In this document: in pieces, positions 56,901-64,000 of the stretch | How the letters are laid out: each line of letters opens with the position of its first letter | Numbering within the stretch: position 1 is the stretch's first letter | DNA from: Psychrobacter pygoscelis | GTDB lineage: Bacteria > Pseudomonadota > Gammaproteobacteria > Pseudomonadales > Moraxellaceae | Direction of reading: 5' to 3' | DNA: 64,000 nucleotides | Assembly: GCF_004335015.1 (NCBI RefSeq) | Contig: NZ_RQRU01000003.1 | Coordinates: 334,085-398,084 of the forward strand | Notes under the pieces: generated by a model | Seen by the model: only the letters and a program-made list of their open reading frames with translations | The model's database searches: none | Told to the model about the DNA's origin: nothing | Program-made: the position numbers and the translations under genes

Positions 56901-59386
56901 CCTTATCTTACGATAGCGATAAGAAGGGCGAGCGACTATTCCGTGATATTCAACCGGATGAGTATTATCCAGTATATGGCGATGCCTCAGCCAAAGGCTT
57001 CGACGCGCAGTCCAGTAGCAAGCTTTATGTGCGACTTGATAAAGGCCGCTCTTTCGCTATGTTTGGTGATATCAAAACGCAAATAACTGACGATGAAGGC
57101 ATTAAGCTTGGCAGTTATAACAGAACCCTTACTGGATTCAAAGCCCGCTACGAAGACGACAATACTCGTGTTACTAGCTTCGCTGCTGAGACCAGCACCT
57201 CACAGCAGGTTAATGAGACACGGGGCTTAGGCGTCTCAGGGCCTTACCCTATTAACACCAACTTTAATGCAGTGTTAGAGAACTCTGAAAATGTAGAAGT
57301 AATCGTCCGAAATGCAGATAACCCTGGTGTTGTCATCTCACGCACCGCCCTAACTCGCTTTGCTGACTACGAAATCGATCCAGTCAGCCACAGCTTATAC
57401 CTTAAAACGCCGATTCCAAGCCAAGACCTTGATGGCAATCCAGTCTACTTACGAGTGACTGTAGAAGTTGACAAAGGCGGCGATAAATACTGGGTTGGCG
57501 GTATCAGCGCCAAGCGTCAGTTAACACATAAAATTGCTATCGGCGGTAGCTATATCAATAGTGACAATCCCCTAAATAAAGAAGAGCTAGCCAGTATCAA
57601 TACAGTGGTGCAACTCAATAAACGCACTAAGCTGATCGCCGAATATGCGAAGAACGAAGCGCAAAACCCTAACTATCAGTCAGCCAATCAGATTAATAGT
57701 ACTAATCTAGATCAGTTAGAGGCTAAGGGTGATGCATTAAGAGTTGAGCTTAGCTACAAAGACGATCGTCGTACCAGTGCTAAGGCTTATTATAATACAG
57801 CGGATAAAGGCTTCGTTACGGGCAGCTCACCACTGACGGCTGGTCGCTCAGAGTCTGGTGTCGATGTTGATTATCGACTGGGCACTGACAATAAGACTAA
57901 ACTAAAGGTGGCTGGTGTTCAGACTAAAGACAATGTCACTAAAGCCTCGCAGCAAGGTATCAAAGCAGGTATTGAGCATCAGCTTACTGATAATATTACA
58001 GGCGAGCTTGGCGTTCGTTACTACAAGCAAGATGCGGCAGCAGCTTCACGCAATATTCAAGAAGCCACCAGTACTACCCGTATCACCGACGACACGATAT
58101 TTAATGACCGTATTACCAATCAGTCTGCCACTCCAAGCTTAAGTAATGCTAGCTCTGATATCGAGGGTACCACAGTACGGGCTAAAATAAGCGCACGCTT
58201 ACCTAAGCTCAATACCTCTTTACTCAATAGCACTCAAGTATTTGCAGAATATGAGCAAGACATCGAACACAGTAACCGTAACGCTACGGCTATCGGTGGA
58301 GAGACTGCACTAGGTAGCTTAGGTCGACTGTATGCACGTCATGACTTGATTAATAGCTTGACGGGCAGCTATGGACTTGATGATAGTAATGAGCGTCAAC
58401 GCACAGTTATCGGTTTTGATGCCAACTACATGAAAGATGGTAAGGTGTATAGTGAGTACCGCATGCGTGACTCACTCAGCGCTCGTGAAGCAGAAGCTGC
58501 TATTGGTCTGAATAATAAGTGGTATATCCGTGACGGCCTAACCGTTAATACCTTGTTTGAGCGCATTGAATCACTCTCTGGCAACAGTGACCAGACCTCT
58601 ACCGCTGCTAGCATTGGTGCTGAGTATCTTGCTCACGACGATTACAAGCTGTCTGGCCGCTTTGAAAAGCGTTGGGGCGGGACTAGCGATACGCTATTGG
58701 CTACTGCCGGTGCCGCTTATCGATATAACGATGATATTACCTTATTAGCTAAAGATATCTATTCAAACGTCACGTATGCCGATGGTCATCGAATGGTAAA
58801 CCGCTTCCAAGTAGGCGCTGCTTATCGTGACTATGATAGCAATCAGCTTGATATGCTCAGTAAGCTTGAGTATCGCATTGATGATAATCTTACGGGCGAG
58901 GCTCCTTATCAAAAAGATGCGCTAGTGTGGTCTTTGCATGGTAACTACCACCCTACTCGTCCCTTGACGCTATCAGGACACTATGCTGGCAAATACACTC
59001 AATATAATGCCAGTGGCTTAGATAGTGACAATACAGCACACGCAGCTTACATCCGTGGTCTCTATGACATTAATGAGCGCTGGGACGCTGGGCTACAAGC
59101 CGGCTCGTACTGGAATGATGAAGCCCATGATACGGTATATATGCTAGGGGCTGAAGTTGGCTATAGTCCTATGAGCAATCTTTGGCTATCACTCGGCTAT
59201 AACTTTATGGGCTTTAGTGACGAGGATATCACGAGCGATGATAGTACGCAGCAAGGGGCTTATTTTAAAATGCGCTTTAAGTTTGATGAGGATTTATTTA
59301 AGCGACAAGATCCAAGTAAGAATAAAAGTATAGCGGTTAATAAGTTTGAGCCGAAAGAGCCCGCTCAATCGCAAGTCAACAATTAG
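53945..59386 (+). CDS. Giant predicted outer-membrane beta-barrel protein with DUF11 and SdrB-type modules
   Basis: 1813 residues; signal segment about 28-46 (LSGLSLAILLVNIQPTLA|AD). A DINKNGVLDDND loop near 157-168 is calcium-site-like. A DUF11 module lies at about 365-500 (GDYVNYTINVKNNGEATAYN, VELKDTLPQGFDI). An SdrB-like domain follows at about 505-615 (GKVYNDINRDGIQQKQMGE, GVAGVRLYMEDG, VTDAEGKYNFYG). Residues ~740-930 hold Ig-like segments. From ~930 to 1785 the sequence has alternating hydrophobic/polar strands and short charged turns, e.g. YLKTPIPSQDLDGNPVYLRV, ending GAYFKMRFKFDEDLF, as in a large outer-membrane barrel. The terminal strand is followed by ~35 extra residues, unusual for barrels. 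Function unknown; secretion or display of the adjacent DUF11 proteins is a hypothesis. Confidence 0.78.
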   Translation: MRLNSRPELVTFNSKDSDSSCSSCLARLSGLSLAILLVNIQPTLAADMASSTAKSTAQPSQPNALDKILLANTATAKFNRNNEDLSALSNTVTIELEKPTPRYAIDLTRPPIKTINGNGQSQRIEWNNTLTNNSNSIASIILNHTQPDTLSDFKIYQDINKNGVLDDNDVLVPDMITLKRGESIDLIVQANTSPTFEDGDSAQVIIDAVVLEDKSVSASANDELVVIAPKIQFTNSKFDTPETTNQVGDNVYVETKFAQCNQQADQRDQVWVTISSSLTDDKLSLKGIETGNNTGKFHLAAPTQNNANAVDDDIIQTLDNDKLTALLEACIAPSVGLDQTPSSSELGAIDGKLFTNIDIVDSAPSLQVTKVGDVKSAELGDYVNYTINVKNNGEATAYNVELKDTLPQGFDITKNSVRISTGKDSTGKNSAANQISATNFSAQGKYQVLGLGSLAGGETKTITYQVLVGASALRGDGINRAFASAKDTNNNDFRSLEAQWQVKVNRGVMNSDGIIIGKVYNDINRDGIQQKQMGELGVAGVRLYMEDGNFAVTDAEGKYNFYGVSAKTHVVKVDRTTLPANVELVEQGNRNTGDPSSRFVDLKYGELHRADFAITDGLADSSTQLNTELIARRDKVQSDLNALEQAVKANLSIHDVVSSSADSDKAEGCKLNGASDTSKDCEQAIVYRSDNSNSASLITATAITAPEMVDLESYIQSSTDNSSRFINLTPNQILPIRQVNAQLLSNLNHDIKLFVNGDLVPESRIGKTGRLESQQIIGFDYFGIPLKVGKNTLTIKAYDQDHKVVDTQSISLIAPGDITAIKSQLDKSLVEANGSNKIQALITLQDSNGTPVASDALITVDTNIGTILNKDLDPNLPGTQIMVSGSQSVVDIQSPKVPGKGTLQISANGIESRREIQFVPNLRPLIAVGIVEGAISLKDFDPDHISNAQGAFEKELHEFAGNDDYSATGRAAMFLKGKVRGDYLLTLSYDSDKKGERLFRDIQPDEYYPVYGDASAKGFDAQSSSKLYVRLDKGRSFAMFGDIKTQITDDEGIKLGSYNRTLTGFKARYEDDNTRVTSFAAETSTSQQVNETRGLGVSGPYPINTNFNAVLENSENVEVIVRNADNPGVVISRTALTRFADYEIDPVSHSLYLKTPIPSQDLDGNPVYLRVTVEVDKGGDKYWVGGISAKRQLTHKIAIGGSYINSDNPLNKEELASINTVVQLNKRTKLIAEYAKNEAQNPNYQSANQINSTNLDQLEAKGDALRVELSYKDDRRTSAKAYYNTADKGFVTGSSPLTAGRSESGVDVDYRLGTDNKTKLKVAGVQTKDNVTKASQQGIKAGIEHQLTDNITGELGVRYYKQDAAAASRNIQEATSTTRITDDTIFNDRITNQSATPSLSNASSDIEGTTVRAKISARLPKLNTSLLNSTQVFAEYEQDIEHSNRNATAIGGETALGSLGRLYARHDLINSLTGSYGLDDSNERQRTVIGFDANYMKDGKVYSEYRMRDSLSAREAEAAIGLNNKWYIRDGLTVNTLFERIESLSGNSDQTSTAASIGAEYLAHDDYKLSGRFEKRWGGTSDTLLATAGAAYRYNDDITLLAKDIYSNVTYADGHRMVNRFQVGAAYRDYDSNQLDMLSKLEYRIDDNLTGEAPYQKDALVWSLHGNYHPTRPLTLSGHYAGKYTQYNASGLDSDNTAHAAYIRGLYDINERWDAGLQAGSYWNDEAHDTVYMLGAEVGYSPMSNLWLSLGYNFMGFSDEDITSDDSTQQGAYFKMRFKFDEDLFKRQDPSKNKSIAVNKFEPKEPAQSQVNN

Positions 59387-59398
59387 GAGTCATTTTGC

Positions 59399-60202
59399 AT
59401 GCGATCTATTGTTAATAGTACTCTGCTAACCGTTATTCCTTTGGCAATTGCTGGACTACTCTTTAGTCCAGCACTCAATGCGCAAGTGACTCATCAATCA
59501 AAACCACCTCAATCAAGCTTACCCGCTACATCAAACCTTTACTCAGCTGGTAGCTATTGTCAGGGTGATATGCAAAACGATACGCACCATGCTCAGTATA
59601 CCTCGGGGCTTCGCTACGATATAGACTGTATGATGACGCAGCTTAAGGACTATCAGCATAATGAGCAAAGCCCGAACACTCGCTACTATGCTTATAAAGC
59701 ACAGGCATGGCTCAATTACGCTTATAGTGAGGACAGTGAAGGTAGCCTCACAACGGCAGGAACAGATGCCCTATACCAAGGACTAACCCTTTATTATGCC
59801 TTACAACAGAATCAGCTCGACCAGTTAGATTTAACTTTAGCTATTCCTAAATCCTCAAGCTTAATGCGCCCTGACTTGTGGGCCACTCTACAAAGCCTGA
59901 AACATCAAGGTGGTATTGAGGCTAATCCTAGAGAGTTAGCATTTGCTGAGGTCAAACTTATCTGGGCAGCGGCTGAATATTGCGAGTTTGGTTGGCGTCA
60001 CGCTCGTGAGCATTTTGCAGCAGCAGAGCGCTGGATCAACCAGTCTAAAGTTAACTATCTCAATGGCAATAGCAGCACCAATATTGATAGTTTTACCACC
60101 GATGAGTTAATGTGGTATAACCAGCTTCAGCCATTAGCCACTCGAGGTCAGTGTCAAGGCGTATCACTGATAAAACAATTGCCGTCGTCGATAACAGCGT
60201 AA
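59399..60202 (+). CDS. Exported helical protein of unknown function, partner of the large barrel protein
   Basis: 267 residues, signal peptide 1-28 (ending PALNA|QV). The body is helical: YYAYKAQAWLNYAYSEDSEG, DALYQGLTLYYALQQNQLDQ and FAEVKLIWAAAEYCEFGWRH with REHFAAAERW look like tetratricopeptide-like or OmpA-associated helices, and three Cys are present. The ribosome-binding site TAGGAGT overlaps the stop codon of the 1813-residue gene and the two genes are 12 bases apart, so they are translationally linked. A periplasmic helper for the barrel is a reasonable guess but is not shown. Confidence 0.75.
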   Translation: MRSIVNSTLLTVIPLAIAGLLFSPALNAQVTHQSKPPQSSLPATSNLYSAGSYCQGDMQNDTHHAQYTSGLRYDIDCMMTQLKDYQHNEQSPNTRYYAYKAQAWLNYAYSEDSEGSLTTAGTDALYQGLTLYYALQQNQLDQLDLTLAIPKSSSLMRPDLWATLQSLKHQGGIEANPRELAFAEVKLIWAAAEYCEFGWRHAREHFAAAERWINQSKVNYLNGNSSTNIDSFTTDELMWYNQLQPLATRGQCQGVSLIKQLPSSITA

Positions 60203-60322
60203 AAACCCCCAGCTTTTAGATCGATAAGCAAATAATACTGCTAATCAATCCTATAAACTGAGGGCTTTAAAGTGACGGTACTAATTTATTGCCTAGTTAC
60301 TTTATTTACTAATAACGGTAAA

Positions 60323-61018
60323 CTAGCTATCTTTTTTAAGAGGGAGCTTTTCAGGAAGATAACAACGCAGATAAGCGATCGCCGCAGTTATTGCTTCTTG
60401 TAAATAGTGCTCATTAACACTACCTTCTAAGCGATAAGACATCATAAATACACCATTGGCGATACTATAACCGACCAGTAGCACGTCCTTAATATCTTTA
60501 AACTCTGGCATGACGTATCTAGCAGCCAATTTACTATAGAATAGTTCAATGATTTGATCGTCGATTTGGGTGCCGAAGCCATCACCTTCAAAATCAGGGG
60601 TGTTGGTCTCGTAGATAAGCTTTGCTTTAACATTATCTTCACGGAAGATACTAGCGCCTTTTTCGATCAGCGCTGTAAGGTAACCTTGCCAGCGGTTAAA
60701 GTCAGCAGCCTCTACAGAATTAAGCGCTTCGAACATCTCGATCGCATTTAAAAAGCGTAATGCCAAAAAGATAGCTTCTACATTAGGAAAGAAATGATAA
60801 GCCGAGGCGCGTGGAATACCAGCTTCTTCACAAACATCAGCCAGGCTAATATCTTTAACGGCGCGGGTCTCACTCAAAGTTCGGGCACCGACCAATAATT
60901 TTTGACGGCGAACGCGACCTTGCTGGCTAGTAAATTTAAACTTATTGGGTACTAATTTCTTAGCTAGCTCGGAATCAACTAGTACATCTTCAATTTTATC
61001 TTCAAACTGCTTACTCAT
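60323..61018 (-). CDS. TetR/AcrR-family transcriptional regulator
   Basis: About 231 residues. The N-terminal helix-turn-helix is at about residues 46-75 (ISLADVCEEAGIPRASAYHF followed by FPNVEAIF), preceded by a charged ~35-residue leader that is longer than usual. The C-terminal ligand domain is helical with no clear relative. A GTG at 61027 is open, but AAGGTGA is correctly placed for the ATG at 61018. It is convergent with the surface cluster (120 bases) and upstream of nothing co-directional; its target may be the surface genes or itself. No palindromic operator was identified. Confidence 0.86.
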   Translation of the reverse strand: MSKQFEDKIEDVLVDSELAKKLVPNKFKFTSQQGRVRRQKLLVGARTLSETRAVKDISLADVCEEAGIPRASAYHFFPNVEAIFLALRFLNAIEMFEALNSVEAADFNRWQGYLTALIEKGASIFREDNVKAKLIYETNTPDFEGDGFGTQIDDQIIELFYSKLAARYVMPEFKDIKDVLLVGYSIANGVFMMSYRLEGSVNEHYLQEAITAAIAYLRCYLPEKLPLKKDS

Positions 61019-61335
61019 TATCGTCACCTTTGGTAAATATCTAAATCAATTCGTAATACTATGGATCGCCGGAGACAATCCAAATACTTGATACTGTTTT
61101 TAACATAGCTTGCACTGGTAATAGATACAAAACTATTTTTTAATAGCCACTTTCGCTCTTATCGAATAAATGTTAGATAAAAGCAACCAGTGAATTATTT
61201 GATAACTAAATATTAAGGCATAAAGTTATAAAGTAACAATGTTTGTGCGAATGCATAATAATCACTTATGCTATATCTGACAAGGCGAATATAATATTAA
61301 TTCCCTATCAGCTCGATTAATTTTACTCATCTATG
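61019..61335. other. Spacer between the nuclease-family gene and the TetR gene
   Basis: 317 AT-rich bases, presumably the TetR promoter. No clear inverted repeat was found. Confidence 0.3.
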
Positions 61336-62340
61336 CTATAAAAGATTAATTTTGGCCCTAACAATACCGTGATCGGTAACTCTATCTTCATAGTCCCACT
61401 TTAGATGATCATTAAAATAATCTACCCTTTCCACTTCGGCAAGTGCGTATTTGCTATCTGCTAAAAACTCTTCTGAGACAAATAACTGGTCAATCACCTC
61501 CGGAACTCCCTGATGAATATGGGTGTAGGCCACATCTTTCATCCAGCCATATCGGGTTTGGATACGCGCTGCATCAAAAAGGGCGACATCACGCATGCCT
61601 TTATCGTAGTTCACTTCACCCGTCTCCGCCATTAGTTGAGTAGTAACACTGTCCGTAACGTCATTCATATCACCAAGCAAAATGACTGGCTCTCGAGTAT
61701 GCTTCATATGCTCAATCAACACCATTCGAATAGAAGCTGCTTCAGCGGCACGCATACATAGACTGCGTAGCTTGGCTCTAACTCTAATATTTGGATCATC
61801 GATATCTTCAAGCAATTGACCATTATCATCGCGGAGGTGGTAGGCACGCTTGCTTTTAAGGTGGGCAGTTAAGACAGTAATAGGCTGACCATGAACGTCA
61901 TACCTCACCAAAAGCGGTGGTCTATTGAATTGTCGATACAGCCCTAAATCTGGAATATCAATAACTGCCTGAGGCTTGATATCGATCAGTGAGTTGGTCG
62001 ATAAACATCCAAATCGACTAATCAAACCTACTGCTGGTGTGCCCTGCGCCCCCAGCCCATGAGTTATGGGATCATTTGGTCTATTGCTGGCCTGCGGTAT
62101 AATGACCTGCTGCTTCTCAAACCCTAGCGACACGGCTAATGCCTCTAGCGCGTCACTGTCCCAGACTTCTTGGACTGCTAAAATATCGGCATGGGTCTGA
62201 GCTAAAAGCTGGCTTAAACCTTTAAGTTTGCGCTGATAAGACGCTTGATCATATTCTGGCGCATTCTCATAATAGGTTCGAGCTGGATTGGCAAAGTTCA
62301 AGAGATTGGCTGTAGCGACATAAAAGTTCTGTTTTTTCAT
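61336..62340 (-). CDS. Endonuclease/exonuclease/phosphatase-family protein
   Basis: 334 residues, no signal peptide. Asn12 in ATANLLNF, Glu58 in LAVQEVWD, HLKSKR, Asp224 and Asn226 in LLGDMNDV and the terminal DHGIV (Asp323, His324) are the metal-dependent phosphohydrolase active site. Members include nucleases, sphingomyelinases and phosphatases, and the substrate is not evident. The short length and the insert at ~165-195 (HLRDDNGQLLEDIDDPNIRV) are within family range. The ATG has a weak ribosome-binding site. The gene is monocistronic, divergent from the lipoprotein gene across a long repeat-bearing spacer. Confidence 0.85.
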   Translation of the reverse strand: MKKQNFYVATANLLNFANPARTYYENAPEYDQASYQRKLKGLSQLLAQTHADILAVQEVWDSDALEALAVSLGFEKQQVIIPQASNRPNDPITHGLGAQGTPAVGLISRFGCLSTNSLIDIKPQAVIDIPDLGLYRQFNRPPLLVRYDVHGQPITVLTAHLKSKRAYHLRDDNGQLLEDIDDPNIRVRAKLRSLCMRAAEAASIRMVLIEHMKHTREPVILLGDMNDVTDSVTTQLMAETGEVNYDKGMRDVALFDAARIQTRYGWMKDVAYTHIHQGVPEVIDQLFVSEEFLADSKYALAEVERVDYFNDHLKWDYEDRVTDHGIVRAKINLL

Positions 62341-62710
62341 AAGTTATATCAAACTGTTGTACGATAACATGACCTCAAAGTTAACTTTATTATTAAGTTA
62401 AGTTAAAAAGCGAATTATCGATTTATTTATTTAAAATGCTGCTGAAGTTATAAGACAAGGTTTTACGGATAAAACGATGATGAATATGCCATAATTTTAT
62501 TTTCACTTCTTTACTCTCTTTATATTAAATTGTCCAGATAGTTAACCGATTACTACCTCAATCCTGCGACGTACTTTTATCAACCGTTTAATTGTCTGCC
62601 TGAGACGGCCATCACTTATATTAAGCCTACAGCAAGACCCTCACTTGGAAACACAATAGCGAAACTAAGCATCTACTTTACAGACGCCATATTGATTGAC
62701 ACGTGTGTAC

Positions 62711-62831
62711 TTACTGACAGGGATAAGGAAGCCATCAATAGAACAAACACTGGCTAGAAGTTATGAGATGAATGAGGCGGGTATAAACTCATTCCAGCGA
62801 CTTTGTGTCAAATCTAAAATGGATTGACTAT
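62711..62831 (+). repeat. Foldback element, type A copy 3 (left-degraded)
   Basis: The right half is well kept: ACTGGCTAGAAG, CTCATTCCAGCGACTTTGTG and GGATTGACTAT at 62821-62831. The left arm is weaker: a TACTGACAGG segment is present, but the terminal ATAGTTAA end was not recognised. Confidence 0.65.
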
Positions 62832-63160
62832 CGACTGCTTACCTACTCTTGAACATGTTGTTTAGCACAGTTAGCGCAAGAGCCAATAGTTAGCAACCAG
62901 CCAAGCCCATTGCGCCTATATTAACAACTTTTTTATAACAATAGTCTATTAATATAAGCATGCTAACGATAAAACCTTCGACAAATATCTTATTATTCCT
63001 TTATTTTCTGGCTTAAATAAATAGCGTAATAGGATACTCTTCTTTGTTCATTCCCTCTTAAAAAATTAACGTTGGTGTACACCTAACCTATTTGTAGTTA
63101 CCAATCTTGTGATACAGCTATCAAAGTTTGAGTACCTACTAATTTGAGCACCTATGAAAT

Positions 63161-63294
63161 ATAGTTAATCCTACTTAACGCTGATACGTAAAAGATTAGC
63201 TAGTATAAATTACTGGCTAGCAGTCATGAAATGACTGAGGCGGACGTCAATTTATTCCAGCGGCTTTGTATCAAATCTAAAATGGAATGACTAT
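63161..63294 (+). repeat. Foldback element, type A copy 4
   Basis: 134 bp. Ends ATAGTTAATCC (63161-63171) and GGAATGACTAT (63284-63294) are inverted repeats at 9 of 11 positions, with TA on each side. The inside matches copy 2: ACTGGCTAGCAGTCATGAAA, TGACTGAGG, TTATTCCAGCGGCTTTGTAT. It lies about 220 bases before the VNTR lipoprotein gene. Confidence 0.8.
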
Positions 63295-63517
63295 ATCTAC
63301 ACTTCCCCCAAAGTGTCTTTCATCAAAGAAAATATTAATCTTTCGTTTTATGATATATAAACAATGTAATATAATGTTGCTGTTTAATATCACCCACTAA
63401 TTCAACTGTTTGCTATATTCAGTGGCATCTAGTCTCTCAGCTTGTTCCTACAAATCTAGAGCCTTAATATCTTATGTTAAAGAGTTATATTAGCAACGCA
63501 TCTCAATGGCAAAATAA

Positions 63518-63994
63518 ATGAAATTATCTAAAATTAAGTTACTCCTTATTAGCATTACCACTATATCTAGCTTCCTAGTCTCTGCATGTGGTAGTGACTC
63601 AGATGGTTCTAAGGCCACTAATAACAGTATGACCGTCAGCGGTGATAAGCCTAGTGCTAAAGAACCGGCTGTTAAAGAACCAACTGCCAAAAAACCGGCT
63701 GTTAAAGAACCAACTGCTAAAGAACCGGCTGCTAAAAAACCGGCTGTTAAAGAACCAACTGCTAAAGAACCGGCTGCTAAAGAACCGGCTGCTAAAGAAC
63801 CGGCTGCTAAAGAACCGGCTGCTAAAGAACCGGCTGCTAAAGAACCGGCTGCTAAAGAACCGGCTGCTAAAGAACCAACTGCTAAAGAACCGGCTGTTAA
63901 AGAACCGGCTGTTAAAGAACCCATCTCAAACGTACTGTTGAATATACTTTACACGCTCCTACTACTCGTCTTCTTTTCCCTTAGAGTCTTTTAA
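63518..63994 (+). CDS. Lipoprotein with an (A/V)KEP(A/T) pentapeptide repeat and a C-terminal hydrophobic tail
   Basis: 158 residues. Signal peptide with a lipobox LVSAC (lipid-modified Cys near residue 27) followed by GSDSDGSKATNNSM. Residues ~47-136 are 18 copies of a five-residue unit, mostly AKEPA, with VKEPT, AKKPA and VKEPA variants, a Lys/Glu/Pro-rich extended rod. The last ~22 residues are hydrophobic (ISNVLLNILYTLLLLVFFSL then RVF), odd for a lipoprotein, because it would be anchored at both ends, or the tail may be the product of a frameshift after the repeat. The ATG has a weak ribosome-binding site. The stop codon lies six bases before the window end, so downstream context is missing. 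Confidence 0.7.
   Translation: MKLSKIKLLLISITTISSFLVSACGSDSDGSKATNNSMTVSGDKPSAKEPAVKEPTAKKPAVKEPTAKEPAAKKPAVKEPTAKEPAAKEPAAKEPAAKEPAAKEPAAKEPAAKEPAAKEPTAKEPAVKEPAVKEPISNVLLNILYTLLLLVFFSLRVF
63656..63925 (+). repeat. 15-bp tandem repeat (18 units) in the lipoprotein gene
   Basis: The unit is GCTAAAGAACCGGCT. Seven consecutive units at 63761-63865 are identical; variants change the first codon (GCT to GTT), the third (GAA to AAA) or the last (GCT to ACT). Because 15 is a multiple of 3, copy-number change alters protein length without shifting the frame. Confidence 0.95.
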
Positions 63995-64000
63995 TCCTAA

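Larger units (their letters stand above)
62341..63517. other. Long spacer holding two type A foldback elements
   Basis: 1177 bases without a credible gene. The type A elements at 62711-62831 and 63161-63294 make up about a fifth of it. The rest is AT-rich, with no RNA gene or clear promoter boxes. Confidence 0.5.

Noticed and set aside
63490..63924. A minus-strand frame of repeated G-S-L-A-A units
   Set aside because: It is the antisense reading of the 15-bp repeat; the plus-strand frame has a lipobox and normal composition before the repeat.
63656..63925. Repeat array considered as a CRISPR
   Set aside because: Units are contiguous without spacers and encode a protein rod.
63642..63941. 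A plus-strand frame of repeated L-K-N-R-L units
   Set aside because: It is another frame of the same repeat, with no start signal.
1..64000. tRNA, rRNA and riboswitch genes
   Set aside because: No T-arm-like GGTTC-AATCC motif with a matching acceptor stem and no known riboswitch leader was recognised; this is by eye and not exhaustive.

Overview
The window reads as a chromosomal segment of a Psychrobacter-like gammaproteobacterium (Moraxellaceae). The inference rests on mid-to-low GC, AT-rich spacers, and gene orders typical of that family as I recall them: exbB-exbD-msbA-lpxK-kdsB, holB followed by pilZ, aceE-aceF, a BetT-type choline carrier, and a FabG4/MaoC/FadA2-type lipid set. No rRNA, tRNA or CRISPR array was recognised.

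Layout. 1-1000: a broken gene whose 5' end is a remnant of an IS3-family transposase. 1074-4203: lipB, ppa, and two small membrane proteins. 4373-8218 (minus): dusB, betT and a HIT-family hydrolase. 8219-10347: a gene-poor stretch with one unknown gene. 10348-15495: ilvD, a CPA1 cation/proton antiporter and a serine hydrolase. 15732-22547: a small phosphatase, then MaoC, FabG4-type and FadA2-type genes that together could form a beta-oxidation or acyl-chain cycle. 22820-25739: ppk2, pilZ, holB. 26034-34521 (minus): an envelope block (kdsB, lpxK, msbA, exbD, exbB) followed by parB, parA and rsmG. 35156-42105: a Lon-like protease, a WYL regulator, a TerD-domain protein, a voltage-gated-type ion channel and a tiny zinc-ribbon membrane protein. 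42432-47012 (minus): pyruvate dehydrogenase E2 and E1. 47891-60202 (plus): five consecutive exported-protein genes, including a 1813-residue predicted outer-membrane protein. 60323-63994: a TetR regulator, an exonuclease/endonuclease/phosphatase-family protein and a lipoprotein built on a 15-bp tandem repeat.

The most interesting items are: (1) the exported DUF11/SdrB-like cluster at 47891-60202, which looks like an uncharacterised surface system with hairpins between its genes; (2) a family of about 135-bp foldback elements, four copies of one type and two of a related type, all intergenic, with terminal inverted repeats and TA dinucleotides at the ends of some copies, which look like MITEs; (3) the VNTR lipoprotein at the right end; (4) the IS3-derived chimeric pseudogene at the left end; and (5) a terminator-like hairpin that runs directly into the annotated ATG of dusB.

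All functional calls come from reading motifs and remembered family features. No search, alignment or structure prediction was run.
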